From: Allorhodopirellula solitaria
Lineage (GTDB): Bacteria; Planctomycetota; Planctomycetia; Pirellulales; Pirellulaceae
Direction: 5' to 3'
Length of the DNA: 60,666 bases
NCBI RefSeq assembly: GCF_007859855.1
Contig: NZ_SJPK01000011.1
Coordinates: 126,434-187,099, forward strand
Numbering within the stretch: position 1 is the first letter of the stretch; each line of letters starts with the position of its first letter. A program made the translations under genes and the position numbers. The notes under the pieces are model-generated. The model ran no database searches, was not told the origin of the DNA, and was given only the letters and a program-made list of their open reading frames with translations. Below, one piece after another: positions 47,250 through 55,872 of this stretch.

Positions 47250-48674
47250 ATGAAACGTTTCTTTCAGCCGCATTGGTTAGGGATGATTTTTGGATATTTT
47301 GTCACGGTATCGGCGCTAGCGGCGCCACCTGAGGATCGGGAAACGACTCTGCATTTGACGATCACCCCTTCCGTACCAACGCAGCCGCTCCTGCAGCACC
47401 GATTTGTGTTCACTGTACCCGAGCAGACCACCGGGAACGCGGCTGTGAAGTACGGGAAGGTCTTTGCTGAGCAACAAGCATTCGTTCGATACGACGACTA
47501 TTGGCTGCGCGAACATGAACTTCGAAAAATGTCGTTGGCGGAACTCAAACATGACAAAGTGGCGCAATATCTAGCTAGCTATCCGATGCTTTTCGACAAT
47601 ATTCATTCAGGGGCAATTTGTGAAACATGTGATTGGCAACTACCAATACGACGAACCCCCTTTTATGAAATTTTGTTGCCAGAGATCCAGCAGGTTCGCT
47701 CCTTTGCGAGGATGTTGATTATTCGTGCCCGCCTGCAAATTGCCGAAGGAGACTTCGACGGTGCGATTGCGACGATGCGCGACGGATTTGGCTTGGCACG
47801 CCATGTCGCTGACGCACCGGTATTCATCAATCCGGCAATCGGTGCGCAGATGGTTCGCAACCTCTGCCGCGTCGCGATGGAACTGCAACAACAGCCCGAT
47901 GCGCCAAATTTGATTTGGGCGTGGACGACGATGGCGGATCCGTTTATCGACTTTCGCCGAGGCATGGAGGGTTCGCTCTACGGAGTTGAACTCTCCTTCG
48001 ACTTTGTCCAACATTTTGACAGCGATGATTTCACAAAGGAATACTGGGATGCGCAGCTACGACAGGTCTGGGAGATGATAGTCGACGGGGATGATGAACT
48101 TGCCAAGTCATTAGGGGCCATCGAAACGTGGTCAAACCACGCCTACCCACTCGCCAAAAAGCGGCTGATCGCGTCTGGGATTCCTGCCGATGTGGTCGAG
48201 AAGATGCCGGTTTCCAGAGTGATTCTGAGGCAAAGCTACCACGAATACCAGCAGCAATTGCAACATCGCTATCGGTGGACATTCTTACCGTACAACGAAG
48301 CCAAAGAGCAGCTGAAAGAGGAGCAAAATCTCATGCAGAGTTCGGGCGACATTCTACCGCTCGAAAAAGCATTCTCAATCAATTTTGGATCCTTACTGGA
48401 TGCTGACTTCGGCACCCGGTCCTACTTGGCGCTGCTCCAAAACATCGAAGCGATCCGCTGGCACGCTGCACTCAACGACGGGCAACTTCCTGAATCACTC
48501 GACCAAGTCACCGTTGCGCCTGTTCCATTGGATCCGTTGACCGGCGAGCGCTTTCGCTACGAACTCGACGGCGATACCGCCATCATCACGGCCGTTTGGG
48601 AGAACGACCAGCCCAATCGTTTTGAGGTTCAAGTTGCCGATTCCACACAGAACGCAACGCCAAAGTCCGATTGA
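47250..48674 (+). CDS. Secreted protein of the ECF cassette
   Basis: The ATG at 47250 follows a strong AAGAGGAG site by 7 bases, so this start is preferred over the longer frame. The 474-residue product has a signal peptide (MKRFFQPHWLGMIFGYFVTVSALAAPP) and is rich in helices. Segments include LRKMSLAELKHDKVAQYLASYPMLFDNIHSGAICETCDW and GDFDGAIATMRDGFGLARHVADAPVFINPAIG, a repeat-like helical pair. The C-terminus has LNDGQLPESLDQVTVAPVPLDPLTGERFRYELDGD, which resembles the end of pseudopilin-like chains. No family recognised. It is probably controlled by the sigma pair upstream. Confidence 0.78.
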   Translation: MKRFFQPHWLGMIFGYFVTVSALAAPPEDRETTLHLTITPSVPTQPLLQHRFVFTVPEQTTGNAAVKYGKVFAEQQAFVRYDDYWLREHELRKMSLAELKHDKVAQYLASYPMLFDNIHSGAICETCDWQLPIRRTPFYEILLPEIQQVRSFARMLIIRARLQIAEGDFDGAIATMRDGFGLARHVADAPVFINPAIGAQMVRNLCRVAMELQQQPDAPNLIWAWTTMADPFIDFRRGMEGSLYGVELSFDFVQHFDSDDFTKEYWDAQLRQVWEMIVDGDDELAKSLGAIETWSNHAYPLAKKRLIASGIPADVVEKMPVSRVILRQSYHEYQQQLQHRYRWTFLPYNEAKEQLKEEQNLMQSSGDILPLEKAFSINFGSLLDADFGTRSYLALLQNIEAIRWHAALNDGQLPESLDQVTVAPVPLDPLTGERFRYELDGDTAIITAVWENDQPNRFEVQVADSTQNATPKSD

Positions 48675-48741
48675 CGGTGCTGCCATTGCCAACAATTCGA
48701 GAGGGTCTGTATTGACAGACCTTCGAAACAGGCATGTTGCA

Positions 48742-49273
48742 CGTAGGGCCGGTTCCACCGGCCATATGCGCCGGTTCGTGGACCCGTTCGGCGGGCGATG
48801 GCAACAATTAGCTTGGTGGTTCGTCGCCCCGTTCACGCCCAGGGGACGGCCGGTAGAACCGGCCCTACCGCTACTCGAATCGGGACGCCAAGCGAGCGAG
48901 GTGAATGAAAAACACTCCGAGCACTTCACCAGCCAGAAAAAGCATGAAAGGCGTATGCAGACGTTGGCTGGTGGGAAGACGGTACAAACTGCCCCGGCCA
49001 AACCCGTTCCCTTGGTCGCTATCTAACTTGACGGCAACCTCGCTTGCGATGATCGGCGCTCACCGCGAGCGTCCCTCGCGAACCAAACATCGTTCGGTCC
49101 ATTCACCGCAGCGTTTGCACGACGGTGGGTGAGATACTCGATCGACGTAGGGCCGGTTCCACCGGCCATATGCGTTGGTTCGTGGACCCAATGGGCGGGC
49201 AATGGCGACAACTAGCTTGGTGGTTCGTCGGCCGGTTCACGCCCAGGGGACGGCCGGTGGAACCGGCCCTACT
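48742..49273. repeat. Second array of the ~405-bp repeat (1 full unit + partial)
   Basis: A full unit (48742-49145) and a terminal 128-bp element (49146-49273) match the array at 44541-45884. The sequence just downstream also resembles that after the first array: GCGAACACCACCGGG occurs at 45938 and 49326. The ECF cassette is thus bracketed by two arrays in the same orientation. The rest of the gap to the next gene (48675-48741 and 49274-49390) holds nothing else recognised. Confidence 0.88.
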
Positions 49274-49390
49274 TCTCGGTTCACACCGAAGGAGTTACCG
49301 GACATAGCCGGCGATAGGAGCTCAAGCGAACACCACCGGGTACGTCGTCGCTCCCATCTGACTCGACGATAGACCAATGCTCACGCGTGG

Positions 49391-49666
49391 TCAGCTCAAG
49401 CGGTCGGCGCGATTGGCGACCGCATCCACCGCGATGATGCTGAGGGTTAGGACCGCCGAGAAGGAAACGCTGGCTAATAAGATGGATGCGGCAGCACGAA
49501 GGATGTAGCCGATGTATTTCGTAACGACTACGATGCCCAGGAACCCGATCTCGCCAGTCTCCTCGGGCGCGATCATTTCCTTGCTCGGCCAAGTGAACCA
49601 GGCGATAGCCAACCAGGCGATCGAAGCGAGTGCCACAGTCGCGGCAGAAATGAGTTTGGAAATCAT
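49391..49666 (-). CDS. Small membrane protein
   Basis: A 91-residue frame encodes two membrane helices (ISAATVALASIAWLAIAWFTW and ILRAAASILLASVSFSAVLTLSIIAV) joined by a short acidic loop (PSKEMIAPEETGEIG). The hydrophobic pattern is protein-like, but there is no strong ribosome-binding site and no known family. It lies alone next to the repeat array. Confidence 0.5.
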   Translation of the reverse strand: MISKLISAATVALASIAWLAIAWFTWPSKEMIAPEETGEIGFLGIVVVTKYIGYILRAAASILLASVSFSAVLTLSIIAVDAVANRADRLS

Positions 49667-50028
49667 AGCGGCACAACTAAAAATGAGTTGGGGAAGAAAC
49701 GCGACTCAAGAACTTTGCCGGAAACGAGCCATCTTCCCATTCTGGTTCTTCACAGATTCTAGTGGCTGGAGTCCAGGATATTGGATTTTTCAAGCAGCTA
49801 CTTCCGCGTCCAATGAGCAAAACAAGGAAGTCCTCGACGAGAGTCTTCTCGTCGAGAACTTGTCGCACCATTGGCGCGATATCGGACGAGTTACCCTTTC
49901 CTAGGACCGAGTCCGTTTCGCTCCGGTCTGTCGATCGGTAATTCGCCGCTCCCGCTGGCCGTGGCGGCGGAATGCGGAGGCGGATCGCCATTACAGCTCT
50001 ATCACTAAACGACTCCCCGCTACTGTGA
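49667..50028. other. Intergenic region with a 10-bp hairpin
   Basis: No gene was accepted in these 362 bases. CTCGACGAGA and TCTCGTCGAG pair perfectly around GTCT at 49833-49856. No T-run follows. A minus-strand frame at 49677-49991 covers this region but has no protein-like features. Confidence 0.5.
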
Positions 50029-50778
50029 ATGAATTCGATGATGCAGATGCCTCGCCGCCGGACCCTAGCCGGCCTTTTGGGAACCCTTCTTCTGACCGGA
50101 ACGACTATGGCTCAGCAAAACAGCACGGAAACTAGTCTGGCAGACCAGTTGGCCGAAAAAACCGCCCAATTCGCTGCGAGAGCCCCGGAAGAGCGGAAAG
50201 CCGCCTTCCAAAAGGGCATTGACATGGTCCGGGCGACTGGGATCGAGAAGTCCGCCAAACAGGTCGGCGACAAGGCGGTTGATGGCACGGCTGAAGACTG
50301 GCAAGGCAACACCGTCCAACTCAGCGAGTTGTGGAATAAGGGGCCCGTCGTTCTGATGTGGTACCGTGGCGGTTGGTGTCCCTACTGCAACCTGCAACTG
50401 CGGGCGATGCAGCAGAACCTGGACCAGATCGAGAATGCCGGTGCTAGGCTGGTCGTGATGACACCGGAGCTTCCCGCGAAAGCCCAACAAACGGCTGAAG
50501 CGAGCGGCATCGATATCGTTGCTCTGCACGATGCAAACAACGAGTTGGCCAAGAAATATGGCATCGTCTTCGATTTGCCCGAGCCGATCGCACCGATGTA
50601 TCGCGACAGCGGACGGCTGAAGACCTACAACGGAAACGACGATCTTCAATTGCCACTCTCAGCGACCTACGTTGTCGATCAATCGGGTAAGATCACCTAC
50701 GCGTTCCTCGACGCCGACTACAAGAAACGCGCCGAACCTTCTGAGGTCATCGCGGCTGTCAAAGCGGCTGCCAAGTAA
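50029..50778 (+). CDS. Exported peroxiredoxin-like (AhpC/TSA) protein
   Basis: The 249-residue protein has a signal peptide (RRRTLAGLLGTLLLTGTTMAQ) and a helical segment (about 35-80). A thioredoxin-fold domain of the AhpC/TSA type follows: VGDKAVDGTAEDWQGNTVQLSELWNKGPVVLMWYRGGWCPYCNLQLRAMQQNLDQI. The WCPYC motif (CxxC) provides the active cysteines. The C-terminus has ATYVVDQSGKITYAFLDADYKKRAEPSEV, typical of this group. It likely reduces peroxides or handles disulfides outside the cytoplasm. A run of upstream ATGs leaves the exact start open. An SDR gene follows 30 bp later. Confidence 0.88.
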   Translation: MNSMMQMPRRRTLAGLLGTLLLTGTTMAQQNSTETSLADQLAEKTAQFAARAPEERKAAFQKGIDMVRATGIEKSAKQVGDKAVDGTAEDWQGNTVQLSELWNKGPVVLMWYRGGWCPYCNLQLRAMQQNLDQIENAGARLVVMTPELPAKAQQTAEASGIDIVALHDANNELAKKYGIVFDLPEPIAPMYRDSGRLKTYNGNDDLQLPLSATYVVDQSGKITYAFLDADYKKRAEPSEVIAAVKAAAK

Positions 50779-50808
50779 CCATCGCGTAGTGATTAAAAAG
50801 TTTTGGGT

Positions 50809-51540
50809 ATGACGATGAAAACTGCAGTTGTGACGGGCGGATCTGGTGGAATTGGCGGCGGCATCTGTCGTCGTCTGGCGGCCGACGGATTCCAAGTAGT
50901 CGTGCATTATGGATCCGACCAGAACGCGGCCAATGCAGTCGTCTCCGATATCCAGCGCGAAAATGGAGCGGCGCTCGCGATCGGGGCTGACGTATCCAGT
51001 GAGAAGGAAGTGCAGGATTTGTTCGCACAAACGCTCAGCCGATTCGGAAGCGTCGACGTGGTCGTCGCTAACGCCGGCGCGATGCGTGGCGGACCTATCG
51101 CGGATTGCTCCGTGGATGACTTTGATCGTCTGATGGCGGTCAATTTCCGGGGAGCGTTCCTGACGATCCGCGAAGCAGCCAGCCATGTTCGTGACAATGG
51201 CCGGATCATCTTCGTTTCCTCGCAACTCGCTGAACGCCCGCGCCAGGGCACCGGGCTCTACTCGGCCACCAAAGCCGCGATTGACGCGATGCTGGTGTCA
51301 CTCTCGAAAGAAGTGGGCGGTCGAGGCATTGCTGTTAACAGCGTGCGGCCTGGTGCCACCAGCCCGGGCATGTTTGACGAGAGTGACGAGGAAAAGAAGC
51401 AGCAGTTCATCGATTTGTCAGCGTTCGGCCGTTTGGGTACGCCGGAGGACATTGCCGCCGTCGTCTCGTTCCTGGCCGGCAGCGATGGCAAATGGCTCAC
51501 CGGCCAGCACATCCGCGCCGATGGCGGGATGTCGAACTGA
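50809..51540 (+). CDS. Short-chain dehydrogenase/reductase
   Basis: The 243-residue enzyme is a classical SDR: the Rossmann loop [14 protein letters not shown] (about 6-19), the NAG stretch [12 protein letters not shown] (about 83-94), catalytic Ser in [11 protein letters not shown] and Y-x3-K in [13 protein letters not shown]. The C-terminus has [15 protein letters not shown] and [17 protein letters not shown], typical of 3-oxoacyl-reductase-like SDRs. It uses NAD(P)H; the substrate is unknown. ATG at 50809 or 50815 is likelier than TTG 50803. It follows the peroxiredoxin-like gene and may be cotranscribed. Confidence 0.9.
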   Translation: MTMKTAVVTGGSGGIGGGICRRLAADGFQVVVHYGSDQNAANAVVSDIQRENGAALAIGADVSSEKEVQDLFAQTLSRFGSVDVVVANAGAMRGGPIADCSVDDFDRLMAVNFRGAFLTIREAASHVRDNGRIIFVSSQLAERPRQGTGLYSATKAAIDAMLVSLSKEVGGRGIAVNSVRPGATSPGMFDESDEEKKQQFIDLSAFGRLGTPEDIAAVVSFLAGSDGKWLTGQHIRADGGMSN

Positions 51541-51589
51541 GCGAGTTGGACGCTCGTTCGACAGCGGGCGGCAGATAGAATCTGATAGC

Positions 51590-51610
51590 GGACTCGTCGC
51601 CTCGTCTATT
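51590..51610. repeat. Truncated inverted copy of the CGTAGTGG repeat
   Basis: GGACTCGTCGCCTCGTC is the reverse of the core found at 43644 and 52481. It ends with TATTACC in place of CACTACG. It lies between the SDR and DUF4956 genes, which converge. Confidence 0.6.
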
Positions 51611-51640
51611 ACCCTGCCATTGTGGCGGCGCTGTCCGTTT

Positions 51641-52324
51641 CTAAGTTGGCGGCTCATGGCACCACACGCAAAGGGTGGCGGTGTTCTGGCCCAGATTGAC
51701 GGACTTAATCTGTACGCGGGCGATGTCCATGCCGGTGCGTGACCTGAGGTCGTCCAGCATGACCTGTCGCATCTCGCTGCCGAGCCACTGGACTTTGTCG
51801 TACTCGATCGTGTACTTGGTCGGCTTGCCGTTGGCGTTGCCGGTTCCATCCCCATTACCGTTCTTCTTCGATTTCGACAATGCGTCTTGCTCGGGTGGGA
51901 CGCGTCCGATCACCCATTCCTTCAACATCACCGCGGCGACGATCAGCGTGTTGACCAAAGCGATCTCGGCATAGCTGGTCTTCCGATTGGCCAGCGAGTT
52001 GATAACGGCGATCCCGATCACGACGAAGAGGTAAGTCATCTCCTTGGTGCAGATCGCATCGGTGCGATATCGAAGCACACCGAAGATGGCGAACAGTCCC
52101 AACGCCATGCCAATATCAATCTCGAGCTTCTTCAACGTGAAGCAAATGAAGAACACGGTGACGTTCAGCATGACGGCGGTGAATGCGAAACTACGCTCGC
52201 GTTGGTTCGGATAAATCGCGAAGACGACGACGATCGACAGGAAGAATAAGTTGACGCCAAAGCGGACGAGCATCTTGAAGATGTCGTCGTCATAAAGCGG
52301 GATGTCAAGGAATTCCATGAGCAT
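51641..52324 (-). CDS. DUF4956 membrane protein
   Basis: The 227-residue protein has four membrane helices and the DUF4956 core: ALGLFAIFGVLRYRTDAICTKEMTYLFVVIGIAVINSLA. A charged linker with KSKKNGNGDGTGNANG precedes a soluble C-terminal part (YTIEYDKVQWLGSEMRQVMLDDLRSRTGMDIARVQIKSVNL) that looks like a ferredoxin-like or ACT-like fold. In many bacteria DUF4956 genes sit with CotH and VTC-like genes, a set thought to act on polyphosphate or protein phosphorylation. Here CotH is the upstream neighbour, but no VTC gene is present. Confidence 0.9.
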   Translation of the reverse strand: MLMEFLDIPLYDDDIFKMLVRFGVNLFFLSIVVVFAIYPNQRERSFAFTAVMLNVTVFFICFTLKKLEIDIGMALGLFAIFGVLRYRTDAICTKEMTYLFVVIGIAVINSLANRKTSYAEIALVNTLIVAAVMLKEWVIGRVPPEQDALSKSKKNGNGDGTGNANGKPTKYTIEYDKVQWLGSEMRQVMLDDLRSRTGMDIARVQIKSVNLGQNTATLCVWCHEPPT

Positions 52325-52636
52325 TTTGAGTGCAGATGTTCAAACAAAGTGAGGAAATGTCGAGGAACTCTGCAGGAGTTCCGTTGAGCATCGCGTGAAC
52401 AATAAGTGGCGCAAGCTTCCAGGTTGCGGTCGGCAAACAATCGCAAGCTGGAAGCTTAGCAACGCACGATCAATTCCTGTCGTAGTGGACGAGGCGACGA
52501 GTCCAAAGTCGCAGGACTCGTCGCCTCGTCCACTACGAAAACCGACACTTATTCATCGTGTGTTGCTGACGCCACTCTTGACGTCGTCAGTTATTGTTCA
52601 CGCGTGTTTGGCTAGCGAAGAGTCCGCTACGGCACA
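52325..52636. repeat. Intergenic region with a 24-bp perfect hairpin
   Basis: At 52481-52537 the core CGTAGTGGACGAGGCGACGA (plus GTCC) is followed by a nine-base loop and its exact complement, a 24-bp perfect stem. The core is the same as the tandem repeat at 43644. Nothing else was recognised in these 312 bases between cotH and the DUF4956 gene. Confidence 0.85.
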
Positions 52637-54436
52637 TCAGGGTGTCGTGACTTCGAGTAGATACTTTTGGCGAGCTTCAGCAAACGACTTGATGTTCATC
52701 GCACGGCGACCACCGTCCGCGTTGGCGGGGTCCGGACCGGCGTCGTCGCTATGGGTTGCCGCTACAAAAGCCTCGTACGTGCTCAGCTTTTTCGTATCCT
52801 CTCGGACAGCCTCGCCGATTAGATTGATGGACTCATCGACGATGCGGCCTAGCTGACTCCAATCCAGCGATTCTTCGGCGAGCTGACGCACGTTGCGGAG
52901 GTATTGTTCACGATACTGGGGCACTGCCAAAACTTTGCTCCGCAGCGGTTTGCTTGGGTCGTTCATGCCGATCATCGGGTCGAGTTCGACAGCCGATCCG
53001 GCGATTGCCGGCGGCCCACCTCGGCCCGGCCCACCTCGGCCCGGCCCACCTCGGCCCGGTCCACCTCGGCCCGGTCCACCTGGTCCTCCCCGCTCATCAC
53101 GCTGAGGTCGATCTCCTTCGGGTCGCCCCCGCTCGGGGCCTCTGCCACGAGCATCGCGTTGGCGTGGCTCACCGCCAGGAGGCGGTCCGCCGGGGCCGAA
53201 TCCGCCCGGTCCAAAACCGCGACCCTCTGGACCGCCTCGCCCGCCTCCCGCATCAGGTCCACCGGGCCCACCCGGGCCTCGAGGGCCACCTGGCCCGCCG
53301 GGGCCACCCCGTCCGCCGCGTGCTGGTTGGAAGGCTTCATTCATGTCATGGGGGATGATGTGAAATCGGTCATCTGGATCCAAATAGATGCTGTAATCGC
53401 TCGCACGCACCCAATATCCATCGCCGTTGATCAGCCCATTGTCGAGGGCGAGGAACCACAGCAGCCCATCGACGTCGCAGATTGGCTCGAGGGCCGCTGG
53501 AAGCTGTTCAGTCGGCGTTTGCTCGAGGACGCGGCAGAGCTCGGCCAGTTTGGCGAGCGATTTCTTGCCTCCCGATTTCTGCTCGTAGGGATGCTCGTAG
53601 TTGGCGAGATCTTCGCCTCGGTAGTCCAGTCCGCCACCGCCCCGGGGCGAGCCATGGACTTTCCACCGAGCACCCTTCTTACTGCCGAAGTTCGCTTTTA
53701 AGAAGTCCTTATTGAACTGCTCGACATTCGTAAAGACACCCCAGTTCTCTCCGTTGATGACAACACGTACAAAATTGGCTTTCGGCGCCGCGATGTGCTG
53801 CCGGGCGATGTGCGAGTACAACACAGTACTCAACATCGAGTCATCGCCGTGTGCATTGAGCAGATTCAACGTTTTGTAGCCAAGCACCCGTTGCTCGTCG
53901 TCAGCCATATCAACCGAAACGTTCAGCGATCGTTTGTGGCCCGAGGGGACGTGACCGTAAGATGAGGCGCCGCGGAACCGGATGCCGCAATTGGGGAACT
54001 CCTCGCCGTCGACGGTCAGAGTCGCAGGGACTTCGACGTCGGTGTTGTGAAAGTCTTCGAGTTCCGATTCCCAATCATCGCTGGCGAAATCAATAAAAAC
54101 GGTCCGCAGAACCGAAGGATCGTACAGGTCCCCTTCCTGAGGCGTGACGGAATCCTTGGAAATTTGCTTGCCTGGCTCGGGTGCAGGCATCTCGCCGCCG
54201 CGACCGAACCGGCGTGCCATGCCGCGAAGGTCAAACCCAACACCCTGCCCCGACTGAACCTCCTCACGGGCAATGGCTCGCTCTTGGTCGTCGAGCCAGC
54301 CGTTGCCGTCGGTGTCCGCCGCTTCCAGAAGGAGAACTTTCTCTTGCTCGCCCGGCGGCTGCGCAAAGACGTACGCGATGCTGGTAACGCCAGCAAGACA
54401 GGAGAGGGTGATTAGCCCGACACGTTTCTTGGTCAT
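52637..54436 (-). CDS. CotH-family protein with EF-hand and Gly-Pro-rich insert
   Basis: With ATG 54436 (MTKKRVGLITLSCLAGV) the protein has 599 residues and a signal peptide. An EF-hand-like loop (ADTDGNGWLDDQE, about 39-51) follows. The CotH part (about 110-395) includes GIRFRGASSYGHVPSGHKRSLNVSVDM, YKTLNLLNAHGDDSMLSTVLYSHIARQ, FVRVVINGENWGVFTNVEQFNKDFL and HIIPHDMNEAF, the kinase-like Asp block. Right after this comes about 110 residues of Gly/Pro/Arg repeats with five exact GRGGP units, then a short helical end. CotH proteins are atypical protein kinases of spore or surface proteins. Upstream of the DUF4956 gene, same strand. Confidence 0.88.
   Translation of the reverse strand: MTKKRVGLITLSCLAGVTSIAYVFAQPPGEQEKVLLLEAADTDGNGWLDDQERAIAREEVQSGQGVGFDLRGMARRFGRGGEMPAPEPGKQISKDSVTPQEGDLYDPSVLRTVFIDFASDDWESELEDFHNTDVEVPATLTVDGEEFPNCGIRFRGASSYGHVPSGHKRSLNVSVDMADDEQRVLGYKTLNLLNAHGDDSMLSTVLYSHIARQHIAAPKANFVRVVINGENWGVFTNVEQFNKDFLKANFGSKKGARWKVHGSPRGGGGLDYRGEDLANYEHPYEQKSGGKKSLAKLAELCRVLEQTPTEQLPAALEPICDVDGLLWFLALDNGLINGDGYWVRASDYSIYLDPDDRFHIIPHDMNEAFQPARGGRGGPGGPGGPRGPGGPGGPDAGGGRGGPEGRGFGPGGFGPGGPPPGGEPRQRDARGRGPERGRPEGDRPQRDERGGPGGPGRGGPGRGGPGRGGPGRGGPPAIAGSAVELDPMIGMNDPSKPLRSKVLAVPQYREQYLRNVRQLAEESLDWSQLGRIVDESINLIGEAVREDTKKLSTYEAFVAATHSDDAGPDPANADGGRRAMNIKSFAEARQKYLLEVTTP
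53012..53080. repeat. 15-bp tandem repeat inside cotH
   Basis: About 4.5-5 copies of a 15-bp unit (CCCACCTCGGCCCGG and one-base variants) encode successive GRGGP pentapeptides on the minus strand. Such repeats expand and contract easily, so the length of this insert may vary between strains. Confidence 0.85.
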
Positions 54437-54782
54437 GAGAGTGGATCCGTTGGTTCTGAATGAAATGCCGTCAGAGATCCATGCGTCTTTCACAATTCAA
54501 GCGGGCCACCGTTTCCTGAAGAAACGGACAAAATCTGCTGTTTCATAGTTTGCGGTAGATCATCTTCGCGTGGGGATTGCCGACGCACCCCGTTGGCTTC
54601 GGCCAAAACCGACGGCTGGACGAAGCTCAATCATGGGACTTGTTCGGCTTCCCTATTGTGGCGCACCGCGAGATATATTGGCGGATCGAATTGTCTCCGG
54701 AGTTGTTTGACATTAAAGTGCGTTCGTCCGGTTCAAACCGTGAGCGTGCTCTTCCTCGCCTCTCCCTTCCCAAGATTCCACC
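54437..54782. other. Intergenic region between divergent genes
   Basis: These 346 bases lie between cotH and the epimerase gene, which point away from each other. No repeat or gene was recognised. Promoters for both must lie here. Confidence 0.45.
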
Positions 54783-55865
54783 ATGCAACTGGCCTATCGC
54801 GTCTTCGATCTTCCTCTCAAGCACGTCTTTCGAATCTCACGCGGGGCAACCTCGGTCCAACCCACATTCATTGTTCAGCTCTCCCACGACGATCAGCACG
54901 GCTATGGCGAAGCGACGACCAATCGTTACTACAACGCCACCGCGGCCGCGATGGCCGCGGCATTGGAATCAGTTCGACACCTGGTCGAGTCGGCTGATCC
55001 GCTACAACCCGATGCGCTGCTCGATCGCGTCTCCAGTGCTTTAGGGGGCGACAACCAATTCGCACTGGCCGCGCTCGATCTGGCGCTGCACGATCTGCAC
55101 GGAAAGTTGAAAGGCGAGCCGCTGCATCGACTTTGGGGGTGGGAGTTGGCTGATGTTCCTGCTTCGAACTACACAATCGGCATCGATACGATCGAATCCA
55201 TGGTTGCCAAATTGAATCAGATGCCGGGATGGCCTGTGTACAAGATTAAGCTTGGCACCCCTGACGACTTGGCGATAGTGCGTGAACTGCGGGAACACAC
55301 GAGCGCCGCGTTTCGCGTCGACGCCAACTGCGGTTGGACCGTTGAGCAAACGATTCGGTACGCACCCCAGATGGCGGAATTGGGGGTGGAGTTTATCGAG
55401 CAACCGCTACCTGCAGCGGATCGCGACGGCGCGGCAGAAGTCCGCCATGGTTCCGCCCTTCCGATCATCGCCGATGAAAGCTGCGTGGTCGAAGACGATG
55501 TGCAGCACTGTATCGGTCGCTTCGATGGCATCAATATCAAATTAACAAAGTGCGGTGGCATGGCTCCGGCGCGACGGATGATCGATCATGCCAAATCGGC
55601 GGGCATGAAAGTCATGATGGGCTGCATGACTGAATCATCTGTCGGCATCTCAGCGATCGCGCAGTTTCTGCCTGCACTGGATTACGTTGACATGGATGGC
55701 GCCGCGCTGATCGCAACCGACATCGCCGACGGGGCCAAGGTGATCCAGGGACGTTGTCAGTTCCCGAGCGGCAACGGTACCGGCGTCAGCCTGCATGATG
55801 GTCCCCTAGCGACGGACTGCCGACAAATCGAGTCCACCGTTGATGAAATCGAAACCCAAACCTGA
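54783..55865 (+). CDS. L-Ala-D/L-Glu-type dipeptide epimerase (enolase superfamily)
   Basis: The 360-residue protein has the muconate-lactonizing-enzyme layout. Active-site residues are K154-x-K156 in VYKIKLG, the metal ligands D180 (RVDANCGW), E206 (IEQPLP) and D231 (IADESC), and the second-face Lys in NIKLTKCGG (253/256). GCMTESSVGI near 280 is typical of dipeptide epimerases, which invert L-Ala-D-Glu from peptidoglycan to the L,L form for reuse. The neighbouring peptidoglycan enzyme supports that reading, though other dipeptides are possible. The two genes are separated by only 7 bp. Confidence 0.88.
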   Translation: MQLAYRVFDLPLKHVFRISRGATSVQPTFIVQLSHDDQHGYGEATTNRYYNATAAAMAAALESVRHLVESADPLQPDALLDRVSSALGGDNQFALAALDLALHDLHGKLKGEPLHRLWGWELADVPASNYTIGIDTIESMVAKLNQMPGWPVYKIKLGTPDDLAIVRELREHTSAAFRVDANCGWTVEQTIRYAPQMAELGVEFIEQPLPAADRDGAAEVRHGSALPIIADESCVVEDDVQHCIGRFDGINIKLTKCGGMAPARRMIDHAKSAGMKVMMGCMTESSVGISAIAQFLPALDYVDMDGAALIATDIADGAKVIQGRCQFPSGNGTGVSLHDGPLATDCRQIESTVDEIETQT

Positions 55866-55872
55866 GCGAGAA

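Noticed and set aside
44541..49273. Integron-type attC cassette array
   Set aside because: The 128-bp inverted-repeat elements resemble attC sites only in size. The RYYYAAC/GTTRRRY core sites were not found and no integron integrase is present.
49677..49991. 104-residue minus-strand frame
   Set aside because: No protein-like pattern and no ribosome-binding site; it spans a perfect hairpin in an otherwise intergenic region.
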